From Mycolicibacterium litorale (GTDB lineage: Bacteria; Actinomycetota; Actinomycetes; Mycobacteriales; Mycobacteriaceae), in assembly GCA_002007745.1 (NCBI GenBank), contig CP019882.1, forward strand, positions 868,001 to 932,000: a stretch of DNA of 64,000 nucleotides, given 5' to 3'. Below the pieces are notes generated by a model that saw only the letters and a list, made by a program, of their open reading frames with translations, was not told the DNA's origin and made no database searches. This document shows positions 45,546 through 55,289 of this stretch, one piece after another (the first letter of the stretch is position 1; each line of letters opens with the position of its first letter). The translations under genes were made by a program, and so were the position numbers.

Positions 45546-46898
45546 ATGACACAGCAGTCACAGCCGCGTAGCGCGAGGGCCCCGTTGACCAGGGTCGTTA
45601 CCGCGAGCGCCCTGGGCACCACCGTCGAGTACTACGACTTCACGCTGTACGCCACGACCGCGGCCCTGGTGTTCAACAAGGTGTTCTTCCCCGCGACATC
45701 GCCGATCGTCGGAACCCTCGCCGCGTTCGCGACGTACTTCGTCGGTTATCTCGCCCGGCCCCTCGGCGGCATCATCTTCGGGCACTTCGGCGACAAACTC
45801 GGCCGCAAGAACGTACTCATCGTCACGATGCTCATGATGGGCTTCGGCACGTTCGCCATCGGTCTGCTGCCGACCTACGACTCCATTGGCATCGCTGCGC
45901 CGCTGCTGCTGGTGGCGATCCGGCTGGTGCAGGGGCTCGGGATGGGGGGTGAGTACGGCGGCGGGGTCCTGATGGCGCTCGAACACAGTCCCCGCCAACG
46001 TCAAGGGCTCATCACGTCTTTCGTGCACATCGGCACTCCGGCAGGTGTGTTGATTCCCGTCGCACTGGTCACCATCCTGGACGCCGCGTTGCCGGACGGC
46101 GCCTATGAAGAATGGGCCTGGCGGCTGCCCTTCCTGGCCAGCATCGTGCTGATCGGCGTGGGGGTCTACATCCGACTGCGCGTCACCGAAAGCCCCGAGT
46201 TCATCGAGATGCGCGCCCAGAAGGCTATTCAGAGCATGCCGGCCCGCGACGTCGTGACGCAGCACGGGGGCATCCTGGCCCTGTCGGTACTGGCCAAGAT
46301 CGCCGAGAGTGGACTGTTCAACATCTATTACGTGGTGGCGATCGCCTACGTCACCACCGAACTCGACCTTCCCCGCGGCCCCGTCTTGATGGCCGTACTC
46401 GTCGCGTGTGCGGTCGAGTGCTTCACCTTGCCGCTGTTCGGTGCGCTCTCCGACCGAATCGGCCGGCGACGGGTGTACATCGGGGGTGCGCTGTTCCAGG
46501 CAGCCCTCAGTGTGCCGTTCTTCCTGCTGCTGCAGACCGGAAGTTTCGCAGCCATGGCGCTGGCGATGACGCTCGGCCTGGCTGTCGGCCACGGCGCCAT
46601 GTACGGCGCTCAGGGCGCGCTGTTCGGAAACCTCTACCCGGTCAATGTCCGCTACTCGGGCCTGTCGATGACGCAACAGATCGGTGCGACGCTCGGCGGC
46701 GGGCTGTCCCCGATCATCGGCACCGCACTCCTGGCCGCCGGTGACGGCCACTGGTCCTACATCGTCGTGTACTGCGTCGGCGTCGCCGTAATGTCCAGCA
46801 TCGCAGCGTCGTTCCTGCGCCGCGGCGAGCAGTCGTATTCGGCGCCCACCGTGGTCGAGGCCGAAAGCGGAGTTGCCCCAGTAACTTCCCCACGGTAG
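45546..46898 (+). CDS. MHS-family MFS transporter (carboxylate/osmolyte symporter)
   Basis: A 450-residue permease with 12 predicted helices. ASALGTTVEYYDF at the start, GHFGDKLGRKNVL between helices 2 and 3, and VRLVQGLGMGGEYGGG identify the metabolite:H+ symporter family (ShiA, KgtP, ProP, CitA relatives). ATG 45546 has GGGGAG upstream. By context it should import the organic acid broken down by the lyase and aldehyde dehydrogenase. Confidence 0.87.
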   Translation: MTQQSQPRSARAPLTRVVTASALGTTVEYYDFTLYATTAALVFNKVFFPATSPIVGTLAAFATYFVGYLARPLGGIIFGHFGDKLGRKNVLIVTMLMMGFGTFAIGLLPTYDSIGIAAPLLLVAIRLVQGLGMGGEYGGGVLMALEHSPRQRQGLITSFVHIGTPAGVLIPVALVTILDAALPDGAYEEWAWRLPFLASIVLIGVGVYIRLRVTESPEFIEMRAQKAIQSMPARDVVTQHGGILALSVLAKIAESGLFNIYYVVAIAYVTTELDLPRGPVLMAVLVACAVECFTLPLFGALSDRIGRRRVYIGGALFQAALSVPFFLLLQTGSFAAMALAMTLGLAVGHGAMYGAQGALFGNLYPVNVRYSGLSMTQQIGATLGGGLSPIIGTALLAAGDGHWSYIVVYCVGVAVMSSIAASFLRRGEQSYSAPTVVEAESGVAPVTSPR

Positions 46899-46949
46899 CG
46901 GCGCGCCGGCTACGGCTACCGCCGCGCGGGCAGCCTATAGGCTGGTTCT

Positions 46950-47747
46950 GTGCTGCGCCCTGGTGATGTGTTCGCCGGCTACGTCATCGACCGGACCCTC
47001 GGTCGTGGCGGCAGCGCGACGGTCTACCTGGCCCACCGGCCCTCCGAGCCCGCCGTCGCCCTGAAGGTTCTGGCCGGGGACCCCACCCCGGAGGCGGTAG
47101 AACGGCTGCGGCGGGAATTCGGGATCGCCCACGGCCTGCGCCACCAGCACATCGTGGCCATGGCGGGCGAGGGTCCGGGCTGGCTGGCCATGCAGTACCT
47201 CGGCGGGGGGAATGCCACGGCGCTGAGCACGCTGGGTGGCGCGCTGGCCGCCCTCGGTCAGATCGCCGACGCGCTGGACTACGCCCATGGCTGCGGTGTA
47301 GTGCACTGTGACGTCAAGCCGGCCAACATCCTTCTTGCCCCGTCACTTCCGGACGTCCACGCGGTGCTGATCGACTTCGGGGTCGCGTACCTGATCGAAG
47401 ATCCGGTCGAGCCTCGGGCGGCACACCCGGATCACATCCAGGCCTCGCTGCCCTACGCGGCCCCGGAGCTACTCACCGGAGAGGTACCGTCCCCGGCGAC
47501 TGATGAGTACGAATTAGCCTGCACGGCAGTCGAGTTGATCACCGGAGCGCCCCCGTTCCACACCGCGACGGCGGTGGGGCTCATCGACGCCCATCTGCAC
47601 CACCGGCCGCCGCGGGTGTCGCATCGGTACCGCTGGCTGCCGACCGCGTTCGACTCCATCCTGGCCAAGGCGATGGCCAAGCGACCCGAACACCGATACC
47701 AGAGCTGCTCGGAGTTCGTCCACCTGATCACCCGGGTCGTGCTGTGA
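46950..47747 (+). CDS. Eukaryotic-like Ser/Thr protein kinase, soluble, kinase domain only
   Basis: A 265-residue kinase without a membrane anchor or sensor domain. Glycine loop [13 protein letters not shown] (Lys39), Glu56 on helix C, catalytic loop HCDVKPAN with Asp121, and DFG at 142-144 are present. The usual HRD arginine is replaced by cysteine, so it is a non-RD kinase that may not need activation-loop phosphorylation. It starts at GTG 46950. Neighbouring permease and transporter genes are possible targets only by proximity. Confidence 0.87.
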   Translation: MLRPGDVFAGYVIDRTLGRGGSATVYLAHRPSEPAVALKVLAGDPTPEAVERLRREFGIAHGLRHQHIVAMAGEGPGWLAMQYLGGGNATALSTLGGALAALGQIADALDYAHGCGVVHCDVKPANILLAPSLPDVHAVLIDFGVAYLIEDPVEPRAAHPDHIQASLPYAAPELLTGEVPSPATDEYELACTAVELITGAPPFHTATAVGLIDAHLHHRPPRVSHRYRWLPTAFDSILAKAMAKRPEHRYQSCSEFVHLITRVVL

Positions 47748-47763
47748 CGCAGGCGAAATAGTC

Positions 47764-47781
47764 GGTAACCGAACGTTTACC
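47764..47781. promoter_or_regulatory. Palindrome in the permease promoter
   Basis: GGTAACCGAACGTTTACC, arms GGTAAC/TTTACC with a six-base spacer and one mismatch. The layout (AC-N6 spacing) resembles a nitrogen-regulator GlnR box. A CGATAT repeat follows nearby. Located 46 bases upstream of the permease ATG. Confidence 0.3.
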
Positions 47782-47826
47782 GATATCGGGTTTCGGCGAT
47801 ATGGCCGGGGGGCTACTCCCGGCCGC

Positions 47827-49311
47827 ATGGGAGCGCCAACTACATACGACAACTCAGCGTTGGCCCACGAAGAAGTCGGCTACCACAAGGGGCTCAAGCC
47901 CCGACAGCTGCAGATGATCGCCATTGGGGGAGCGATCGGGACGGGGCTGTTCATGGGCGCGGGAGGACGCCTCAACACGGCAGGTCCCGGCCTGTTCATC
48001 GTGTACGCCATCTGCGGCCTGTTCGTGTTCTTCATCCTGCGCGCACTCGGCGAGCTGGTCTTGCATCGGCCGTCGTCGGGATCCTTCGTGTCCTATGCGC
48101 GAGAGTTTCTGGGCGAGAAGGCCGCCTACGTCGCGGGCTGGATGTACTTCTTCAACTGGGCCTGCACGTCCATCGTCGACGTCACCGCGATCGCGCTCTA
48201 CATGCACTACTGGGGCGCGTTCAAGGCGATTCCACAGTGGAGCATCGCGCTGGTCGCGCTGGTGATCGTGCTGACGGTGAACATGATCTCAGTCAAGCTG
48301 TTCGGCGAGATGGAGTTCTGGGCAGCGCTGATCAAGGTCGTGGCCCTGGTCGCGTTCCTCGTGGTGGGCATCGTCTTTCTGGCGGGCCGGTTCACCATCG
48401 AGGGGGCGGCCACCGGACCGTCGGTGATCGCCGACAACGGCGGGTTGCTGCCCAGCGGCCTCCTGGCGCTGGTGGTCATCACCTCGGGCGTCATCTTCGC
48501 CTATGCCGCAGTGGAACTGGTGGGCACGGCGGCCGGCGAGACCGAGGAGCCGGCCAAGGTGATGCCCAAGGCCATCAACTCGGTGGTCTTCCGTATCGCG
48601 GTGTTCTACGTGGGTTCGCTGATCCTGCTGGCTTTGTTGCTGCCCTACACCACCTACAAACAGGGCGAGAGCCCATTCGTCACGTTCTTCTCCCGCATCG
48701 GGGTGCCGGCGGCGGGCACCATCATGAACTTCGTGGTTCTGACTGCCGCGCTGTCCAGCCTGAACGCGGGGTTGTACTCGACGGGGCGGATCCTGCGGTC
48801 GATGGCGATGAACGGCAGCGCACCGCAGTTCACCCAACGCATGACCAAGCGCGGCGTGCCGTTCGCCGGCATCGCGCTCACCGCCTGCTTCACCGTGCTC
48901 GGGGTGTTCCTGAATCTGGTGGTTCCCGCCGAGGCGTTCAACATCGCATTGGACCTGTCGGCGCTGGGCATCATCGCCTCCTGGGGCACCATCGTGATCT
49001 GCCAGATCCAGCTGTACCGATGGTCGCAGAAGGGAATCCTGAGCCGGCCCGCCTTCCGGCTGTGGGGCACTCCCTACACCAGTTACGCCACCCTGGCCTT
49101 CCTCGCCGCGGTGACCATACTGATGTGCATCGAGAACTACTGGAATTTGGTGGCGCTGCTGGTGATCGTCCCCGCGTTGACGCTGGGCTGGTATCGGGTC
49201 CGCGGTCGCGTGCTGGAGGTGGCGCGTGAACGCGTCGGCTACACCGGCGACTACCCGATCGTCGCGGAGACGCCGCTGCAGGACGAGTTCCTCGAAGAGG
49301 ACCGCTCCTAG
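47827..49311 (+). CDS. APC-family amino acid permease (AnsP-like)
   Basis: A 494-residue permease with 12 helices. The N-terminal [21 protein letters not shown] and the [17 protein letters not shown] motif are typical of the amino acid transporter family that includes AnsP, CycA and GabP. Length and sequence feel closest to mycobacterial L-asparagine permease AnsP1 (Rv2127), but the substrate is inference. It is followed by an unlinked small gene. Confidence 0.85.
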   Translation: MGAPTTYDNSALAHEEVGYHKGLKPRQLQMIAIGGAIGTGLFMGAGGRLNTAGPGLFIVYAICGLFVFFILRALGELVLHRPSSGSFVSYAREFLGEKAAYVAGWMYFFNWACTSIVDVTAIALYMHYWGAFKAIPQWSIALVALVIVLTVNMISVKLFGEMEFWAALIKVVALVAFLVVGIVFLAGRFTIEGAATGPSVIADNGGLLPSGLLALVVITSGVIFAYAAVELVGTAAGETEEPAKVMPKAINSVVFRIAVFYVGSLILLALLLPYTTYKQGESPFVTFFSRIGVPAAGTIMNFVVLTAALSSLNAGLYSTGRILRSMAMNGSAPQFTQRMTKRGVPFAGIALTACFTVLGVFLNLVVPAEAFNIALDLSALGIIASWGTIVICQIQLYRWSQKGILSRPAFRLWGTPYTSYATLAFLAAVTILMCIENYWNLVALLVIVPALTLGWYRVRGRVLEVARERVGYTGDYPIVAETPLQDEFLEEDRS

Positions 49312-49406
49312 AGCGCTCATCCCCGCGGTGCCGGTCATACATTGGTCATTCCCTTGGCACTTCGTGCGCGCGATACTGAGCAAGGGGAGGGGCATCGGAG
49401 GCCGAC

Positions 49407-49868
49407 GTGAGGAAACGGGTGTTACCGGCTGCTGTGGCCTCCCGGCTGCGGCCGACGGGACCCGCAGCGGTGATGGTCCACCCCGACGGCGCGATCGGAG
49501 TCGTCGAGGGTTCCCCGGAAGCGATGGGGGCGATCGTCGGCGGCCCGTGGTGGGAGACCATGAGCAGCCGTCTCGGCGTGGTGTTCTGGTTCACCACCGT
49601 CGGGCGCAGGCGCAACGACGTGAACCGGTTGGCGACGCAGCTGTTGCTCGCGACGTCGAACTGGTCGGCCGCCGAGGTGCCACTGCTTTACGGTCCGGTG
49701 TTGGTCGCCGCGCGCACCCCGGCCGGAGTGCCGACGGCGTTGTCGATGGCCCACTTCGAGGTCCTCAACGCGCGCTCGATGTTGTCGTGGCGGTCGCGTC
49801 GGACGCTGCGTCGGCGCATCGAAGGGGAGCGGCTCGCGGGCCCCTTACCGATGACCAGCATCGACTAG
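49407..49868 (+). CDS. Conserved hypothetical protein
   Basis: A 153-residue soluble protein from GTG 49407. It is basic at both ends, with a beta-rich middle (GAIGVVEGSPEAMGAIVGGPWW, VVFWFTTVGRR). No helix long enough to cross a membrane and no known motif are seen. It could regulate or be unrelated to its neighbours. Confidence 0.55.
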   Translation: MRKRVLPAAVASRLRPTGPAAVMVHPDGAIGVVEGSPEAMGAIVGGPWWETMSSRLGVVFWFTTVGRRRNDVNRLATQLLLATSNWSAAEVPLLYGPVLVAARTPAGVPTALSMAHFEVLNARSMLSWRSRRTLRRRIEGERLAGPLPMTSID

Positions 49869-49954
49869 TCAGCCGGCGCCGCGGCCCGGTCATGTCCTGA
49901 TCTGTGGGTTGCCCGGCGTAGACGCCACCGCCGTGGGTGACGAACACTGAAGCC

Positions 49955-50902
49955 ATGGCGCGATCGGTGGTGATCCTCGGGTTTCCCGGCGTGCAGGCGC
50001 TCGACATCGTCGGGCCTCATGACGTGTTCACCGGCGCCGCGACGCTGACCGAGGGCGGCTATCGGGTCAGCGTCGCCTCCCGCGACGGTGATCCGGTGTG
50101 CACCGGCACCGGGTTGTCCTTCGTCGCCCCGGCAATGCCCGAACCGCGGGACATCGACACCCTGGTGCTGCCGGGTGGGGCAGGTGTGGACGACGCCCGG
50201 GCGGACCCGGACACCATGGCCTGGATCCGGCGGGCGGCCGCCGCGTCGCGGCGCGTGGTCAGCGTCTGCACCGGCGCCTTCCTGGCCGCGCAGGCCGGTC
50301 TGCTCGACGGCTGCCGCGCGACCACCCATTGGGCCCACGCCAACCGGATGGCGCGCGAGTTCCCCGCGGTGGTTGTCGATCCCGAACCGATCTTCGTGCG
50401 CAGCTCTGCGCAAGTGTGGACGGCCGCGGGGGTGACGGCGGGTATCGACCTGTCGCTGGCCCTGGTCGAGGAGGATCACGGCACCGAGGTGGCGCAGACC
50501 GTCGCCCGGTACCTGGTGTTGTATCTGCGCAGACCCGGCGGCCAGACGCAGTTCGCGGCGCCGGTCTGGATGCCGCGGGCGCGTCGCCGGCCGATCCGCG
50601 AGGTGCAGGAAGCCATCGAAGCCGAACCCGGTGCCCCGCACAGTATTTCCGAGCTCGCCCGACGCGTGGCGATGAGTCCACGCCACTTCACCCGGGTGTT
50701 CACCGACGAGGTCGGTGAGGCACCCGGTGCGTACGTCGAGCGGGTCCGCACCGAGGCTGCTCGCCGCCAACTCGAGGAGACCGACGACACCGTCGTCACG
50801 ATCGCCGCCCGATGCGGTTTCGGCACGGCAGAGACCATGCGCCGCAACTTCATCCGTCGTATCGGTATCGCCCCCGACCACTACCGCAAATCGTTCACCT
50901 GA
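49955..50902 (+). CDS. GlxA-type AraC regulator (DJ-1/PfpI domain plus HTH)
   Basis: A 315-residue regulator. Residues 1-185 are a class-I glutamine amidotransferase-like domain with the nucleophile-elbow cysteine in VVSVCTGAFLAAQAGLL. Residues 215-315 hold two helix-turn-helices of the AraC family (ISELARRVAMSPRHFTRVF and VTIAARCGFGTAETMRRNF). ATG 49955 is chosen over GTG 49937. It sits 11 bases before a single-domain DJ-1 protein, so they are one operon. Confidence 0.88.
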   Translation: MARSVVILGFPGVQALDIVGPHDVFTGAATLTEGGYRVSVASRDGDPVCTGTGLSFVAPAMPEPRDIDTLVLPGGAGVDDARADPDTMAWIRRAAAASRRVVSVCTGAFLAAQAGLLDGCRATTHWAHANRMAREFPAVVVDPEPIFVRSSAQVWTAAGVTAGIDLSLALVEEDHGTEVAQTVARYLVLYLRRPGGQTQFAAPVWMPRARRRPIREVQEAIEAEPGAPHSISELARRVAMSPRHFTRVFTDEVGEAPGAYVERVRTEAARRQLEETDDTVVTIAARCGFGTAETMRRNFIRRIGIAPDHYRKSFT

Positions 50903-50913
50903 AGAGGAGCGTC

Positions 50914-51666
50914 ATGCAGATAGCCGTTGTGCTCTATCCGGGTTTCACCGCCCTGGACTTCATCGGACCCTATGAGGTGTTGCGCTGGCTGCCCGACACC
51001 GAGGTCCGGTTCCTGTGGCACGAAGCAGGGCCCATCACCGCCGACTCCGGCGTGCTGGTGATCGGCGCCACCCACTCGTTCGACGAAACCCCCTCGCCCG
51101 ACGTCATTCTGGTGCCCGGCGGCATGACCACCATGGAGCATGCCCGCGACCAGAGGCTGCTCGACTGGCTGCGTCAGGCCCACCAGAGCGCGACATGGAC
51201 CACCTCGGTGTGCTCTGGATCGGTCATCCTGGCCGCCGCAGGTCTGCTGAAGGGTAAGCGGGCGACATCGCACTGGATGGCGCTGACCGCGTTGAAGGCG
51301 CTCGGCGCCATCCCGATCGGCGACCAGCGAGTGGTGCACGAGGGCGACATCGTCACCAGCGCCGGGGTGTCCGCCGGCATCGACCTAGCGTTGTGGCTGG
51401 CCGGCCGGATCGGCGGCGAGGAACGCGCCAAGGTGATCCAGCTGTCGATGGAATACGATCCGCAGCCGCCGTTCGACTCCGGGCACATGTCCAAAGCGTC
51501 GGCCACCACGAAAGCAGCCGCCGCCGCACTCATGGCCAAGGACCTGGCCAAGCCCGCACAGCTCAAGGCGATGACGACATTGCTGTGGACCGGGGCGATC
51601 GAGGCGGCCCGGTCACGCGGCGGTCGCAAACGCCGCAGCACCGGGAGCGTAGCCTCTGCCAGGTGA
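50914..51666 (+). CDS. DJ-1/PfpI family protein
   Basis: A 250-residue protein, the domain counterpart of the GlxA regulator just upstream. YPGFTALDFIGPYEVL begins it, and the elbow WTTSVCSGSVILAAAGLL carries the cysteine. Such proteins include isonitrile hydratase (InhA of Pseudomonas) and glyoxalase III. GAAGAGGAG precedes ATG 50914. The stop overlaps the bpoC GTG (GTGA), so bpoC may be translated from this transcript. Confidence 0.83.
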   Translation: MQIAVVLYPGFTALDFIGPYEVLRWLPDTEVRFLWHEAGPITADSGVLVIGATHSFDETPSPDVILVPGGMTTMEHARDQRLLDWLRQAHQSATWTTSVCSGSVILAAAGLLKGKRATSHWMALTALKALGAIPIGDQRVVHEGDIVTSAGVSAGIDLALWLAGRIGGEERAKVIQLSMEYDPQPPFDSGHMSKASATTKAAAAALMAKDLAKPAQLKAMTTLLWTGAIEAARSRGGRKRRSTGSVASAR

Positions 51667-52451
51667 TCAACCTGGCCTACGAGGACAACGGCTCCGGTGA
51701 CCCGGTGCTGTTCATCGCCGGCACCGGCGGCGCCGGACGCACCTGGCACATCCACCAGGTCCCGGCGTTCCTGGCGGCGGGCTACCGCTGCATCACGTTC
51801 GACAACCGCGGCATCGGGGCCACCGAGAACGCCGGCGGCTTCACCGCCGACCAGATGGTCGACGACACCGCCGACCTGATCGAGCAGGTCGTCGGCGGTC
51901 CCACCCGGCTGGTGGCGATGTCGATGGGCGCCTACATCGCCCAGGAGTTGATGCTGACCCGGCCCGATCTGGTTACCCAGGCTGTGCTGATGGGCACCCG
52001 CGGGCGCCTGGACCGCACCCGCAAGTCCTTCCGCGCCGCCGACGTCGAACTGACCAAGGCCGAGATCCGGCTGCCCGCCGCGTATGCGGCCAAAGTCCGT
52101 GTGCTGGAGAACTTCTCACCCAAGACCATCAACGATGAGAAGGCCATCGGGGACTGGATGGAGATGTTCACCGCGTTCCCGATCAAACGCACTCCCGGCC
52201 TGCGCGCCCAGCTCGAGGTCTATCCCAAGGAGAACCGGTTGCCCGCCTACCGGTCCATTCCCACCAACGTGTTGGTGATCGGATTCGCCGATGACGTGCT
52301 CACCCCGCCCGCGTTGGGCCGGGAGGTGGCCGAGGCGCTGCCCTACGGCCGCTACGTCCAGATCGGGCACACCGGACACCTCGGCTTCCTGGAGCGGCCG
52401 GACACGGTCAACGGCGCGATGCTGGACTTTTTCGCCGGCACCTTGGTGTGA
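51663..52451 (+). CDS. bpoC: Alpha/beta hydrolase BpoC (possible MenH)
   Basis: A 262-residue hydrolase equal in length to Rv0554, with ITFDNRGIGATENAGGF, nucleophile Ser87 in AMSMGAYIAQ and a C-terminal histidine in GHTGHLGF. Although named a non-heme bromoperoxidase, its stable place between menC and menD and the absence of another menH suggest it may be the MenH (SHCHC synthase) of this pathway; this is inference. It starts at GTG 51663. Confidence 0.88.
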   Translation: MINLAYEDNGSGDPVLFIAGTGGAGRTWHIHQVPAFLAAGYRCITFDNRGIGATENAGGFTADQMVDDTADLIEQVVGGPTRLVAMSMGAYIAQELMLTRPDLVTQAVLMGTRGRLDRTRKSFRAADVELTKAEIRLPAAYAAKVRVLENFSPKTINDEKAIGDWMEMFTAFPIKRTPGLRAQLEVYPKENRLPAYRSIPTNVLVIGFADDVLTPPALGREVAEALPYGRYVQIGHTGHLGFLERPDTVNGAMLDFFAGTLV

Positions 52452-52507
52452 CGTCGCCGACCGCCACGCGGTTGGGCGGACATACCGCCCTATGACACGC
52501 TGTAGTG

Positions 52508-54145
52508 GTGAACCCATCGACGGCTCAAGCCCGGGTCGTCGTCGACGAGCTGATTCGCGGCGGCGTGCGCGACGTCGTGCTGTGCCCCGGCTCACGTAAC
52601 GCCCCGCTGGCCTTCGCGCTGTCCGACGCCGACCGCGCCGGCCGGCTGCGGCTGCACGTCCGCATCGACGAGCGCACCGCCGGCTTCCTGGCCATCGGCT
52701 TGGCGGTGGCCGAACAGGCGCCGGTGTGTGTGGCGATGACGTCGGGCACCGCGGTGGCGAACATGGGGCCCGCAGTCGTGGAGGCCAATTACGCCCGGGT
52801 GCCGCTGATCGTGCTGAGCGCCAACCGGCCTTACGAGCTGCTGGGCACCGGTGCCAACCAGACCTTCGAACAGCTGGGCTACTTCGGCACTCAGGTGCGT
52901 GCGGCGATCAGTCTGGGCCTTGCCGAAGATGCTCCGGAAAAGCTCGATGCCCTCAATGCGCAGTGGCGCTCCGCGACCTGCCGGGTGGTCACCGCGGCCA
53001 CCGGTGCCCGCACCGCCAACGCCGGCCCGGTGCAGTTCGACATCCCGCTGCGCGAGCCGCTGGTGCCCGACGCAGATGACGCCGGTGACCGACCCGCCCG
53101 ATTCCCGCCCGGCCGCCCCGACGGCAAGCCGTGGACCTATACCCCGCCGGTCACCTTCGACCAGCCACTGGACATCGACATCACCCCCGACACCGTGGTG
53201 ATCGCCGGCCACGGCGCCGGGGTGCACCCGAATCTGGCCGTGCTGCCCACCGTCGCCGAGCCGACCGCCCCACACGCCGCCAACGCCCTGCACCCGCTGG
53301 CCCTGCCGCTGCTGCGGCCACGGCAGGTCATCATGCTGGGCCGCCCGACTCTGCACCGGCCGGTGTCGACGTTGCTGGCCGACCCGTCGCTGCCGGTTTT
53401 CGCGCTGACCACCGGGCCGCGCTGGCCGGACGTCTCCGGCAATTCGCAGGCCACCGGCACCCGCGCCCAGACCCACGGGACGCCGGACCCGGCCTGGCTG
53501 CGCCGCTGCGCAGAGGCCAACCGGCACGCTGTCGCCGCGGTACGCGACCAGCTGGGCGCCCACCCGCTGACCACCGGGCTGCACGTCGCCGCCGCGGTGG
53601 CCGACGCGCTGCGCCCCGGGGACCAGTTGGTGCTCGGAGCCTCCAACCCGGTGCGCGATGCCGCGCTGGTCGGCCTGAACACCGACGGGGTGAAGGTGCG
53701 CTCCAACCGCGGGGTGGCCGGGATCGACGGCACCGTGTCGACGATCATCGGCGCCGCGCTCGCGCATCAACCGGGCCGGACCATCGGGCTGATCGGTGAC
53801 CTGACTTTCGTCCACGACAGTTCCGGGCTGCTCATCGGCTCCACCGAGCCGACACCGAACAACCTCACCATCGTGGTGTCCAACGACAACGGCGGCGGCA
53901 TCTTCGAACTGCTCGAGCAGGGTGATCCGCGCTTCTCCGACGTGTCCTCGCGGATCTTCGGCACCCCGCACGACGTCGACGTCGGTGCCCTGTGCCGCGC
54001 CTACCACATCGAATCCCGGCAGATCGAGGTCGACCAGCTCGGCGCTGCGCTCGATGAACCGCACGAGGGCGTGCGGGTGCTGGAGGTCAAGGCCGATCGC
54101 TCATCGCTGCGGCAGTTGCACGCCGCGATCCGGGCGGCGCTGTGA
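52508..54145 (+). CDS. menD: SEPHCHC synthase MenD
   Basis: A 545-residue thiamine diphosphate enzyme that joins isochorismate and 2-oxoglutarate. Conserved features: [25 protein letters not shown] (ThDP-activating Glu), [25 protein letters not shown] and the ThDP motif from GDLTFVHD to SNDNGGG. GTG 52508 gives the expected start [10 protein letters not shown]; the adjacent GTG 52505 would add one residue. A small hairpin (52474-52490) lies between bpoC and menD. Confidence 0.96.
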   Translation: MNPSTAQARVVVDELIRGGVRDVVLCPGSRNAPLAFALSDADRAGRLRLHVRIDERTAGFLAIGLAVAEQAPVCVAMTSGTAVANMGPAVVEANYARVPLIVLSANRPYELLGTGANQTFEQLGYFGTQVRAAISLGLAEDAPEKLDALNAQWRSATCRVVTAATGARTANAGPVQFDIPLREPLVPDADDAGDRPARFPPGRPDGKPWTYTPPVTFDQPLDIDITPDTVVIAGHGAGVHPNLAVLPTVAEPTAPHAANALHPLALPLLRPRQVIMLGRPTLHRPVSTLLADPSLPVFALTTGPRWPDVSGNSQATGTRAQTHGTPDPAWLRRCAEANRHAVAAVRDQLGAHPLTTGLHVAAAVADALRPGDQLVLGASNPVRDAALVGLNTDGVKVRSNRGVAGIDGTVSTIIGAALAHQPGRTIGLIGDLTFVHDSSGLLIGSTEPTPNNLTIVVSNDNGGGIFELLEQGDPRFSDVSSRIFGTPHDVDVGALCRAYHIESRQIEVDQLGAALDEPHEGVRVLEVKADRSSLRQLHAAIRAAL

Positions 54146-54666
54146 TCGGCAGGCTGCGAGCCCTGCTGGACCATGCGCTGCCCCGGCGTCAGCCGGGCGT
54201 CGAGGACACACCCACGCGGAAAGCGTTGCGGTGGAGCAAGTGTGCGGTGTGGATCGTCTTGGGCCTGGTCACCCTGCAGTCGGTGCTGCTGGTCGCCGGC
54301 GCCTGGCGCAACGACCGCCAGATCGAACGCAACATGGGTGTCGCCCAGGCCGAGGTGCTCTCGGCGGGCCCGCGCCGTTCGACCATCGAGTTCGTCACCC
54401 CCGACCGGGTCACCTATCGCCCCGAACTCGGCGTGCTCTACCCCTCGGAGCTGGCCGACGGCATGCGCATCTACGTCGAGTACGACAAGAATGATCCGGA
54501 TCTCGTTCGCGTGCAACACCGTACCGCCGCGCTGGCGATCATCCCGGCCGGCTCGATCGCGGTGCTGGGCTGGCTGATCGGCGGTGCGGTGTTGGCCGGG
54601 CTCGCGCTGCTGGAGCGCCGCCTGACTCAGGACGACATCAGCCTGGACAGCCAGTTGTTGTCGTAG
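54142..54666 (+). CDS. DUF3592-type membrane protein
   Basis: A 174-residue protein with two transmembrane helices (about 32-53 and 128-152) and an extracellular beta domain between ([26 protein letters not shown]), as in DUF3592. GTG 54142 overlaps the menD stop. Orthologue by place: Rv0556. The last 40 bases overlap the opposite-strand DsbA-like gene. Confidence 0.83.
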   Translation: MIGRLRALLDHALPRRQPGVEDTPTRKALRWSKCAVWIVLGLVTLQSVLLVAGAWRNDRQIERNMGVAQAEVLSAGPRRSTIEFVTPDRVTYRPELGVLYPSELADGMRIYVEYDKNDPDLVRVQHRTAALAIIPAGSIAVLGWLIGGAVLAGLALLERRLTQDDISLDSQLLS

Positions 54667-55289
54667 ATGTCGACGGGTTCGTCCTTCTTCAGGTCGTAGA
54701 CCGTCGGGGTGCCGGTGTTGATCGGGTCGATCTCGTAGAGGTATTCGAAGTTGGTGTCGGCCATCTCTTTCAGATCCAGCGCCGGCTTGCCCGCCCTGAT
54801 CGCGTCGACGGCTGCCGTCCCGACTCCGCTCGACCTGGCCATCTCGGCGATCTGCTGATTGTTGGGCCCCTTGCCTTTCGGGTCCTGGTGGCCCCACAGC
54901 TCCTGGATGAAGGCCTGGAACGCCTTGGCTGGCGTATCCGGTCCCGCGGCCAGAAACAGCGCGTTGCTCACCCGGTCGGAATACCCACCCGGGCCGTTGT
55001 CGAGAAAGGTCAGGGGTCGGTAGGTCACACTGAGCTGGCCGAGGTTCAGATAGCTGGCCAACTGGTCGCCGAAATCGGCCTGCAGCTCGGCGCAGCGCTC
55101 GCACTGGGGCTCGGTGTACAGCTCGATGTGCACGGGCGCATTGGGATCGCCGGCAACGATTCCGTAGCCATCCTTGCTCACCGCGGTGGCCGGCGCGTGC
55201 GGATCGACCTGCGCCGCACCGGCGATCTGGCGGCTGCACCCGGTGACCAAGACGATCAGGGCCACCATCAGCGCCCACCAGTACCGCAT
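54627..55289 (-). CDS. DsbA-like lipoprotein (thiol-disulfide oxidoreductase)
   Basis: A 220-residue exported protein: signal peptide with lipobox LVTGC (lipidated Cys at about 18), then a thioredoxin-fold domain with active site CERC in TEPQCERCAEL and a helical insertion. A cis-proline segment GTPTVYD lies near the C-terminus. It probably forms or isomerises disulfides outside the membrane, as mycobacterial DsbA-type proteins do. ATG 55289; the stop lies inside the convergent DUF3592 gene. Confidence 0.82.
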   Translation of the reverse strand: MRYWWALMVALIVLVTGCSRQIAGAAQVDPHAPATAVSKDGYGIVAGDPNAPVHIELYTEPQCERCAELQADFGDQLASYLNLGQLSVTYRPLTFLDNGPGGYSDRVSNALFLAAGPDTPAKAFQAFIQELWGHQDPKGKGPNNQQIAEMARSSGVGTAAVDAIRAGKPALDLKEMADTNFEYLYEIDPINTGTPTVYDLKKDEPVDIYDNNWLSRLMSS

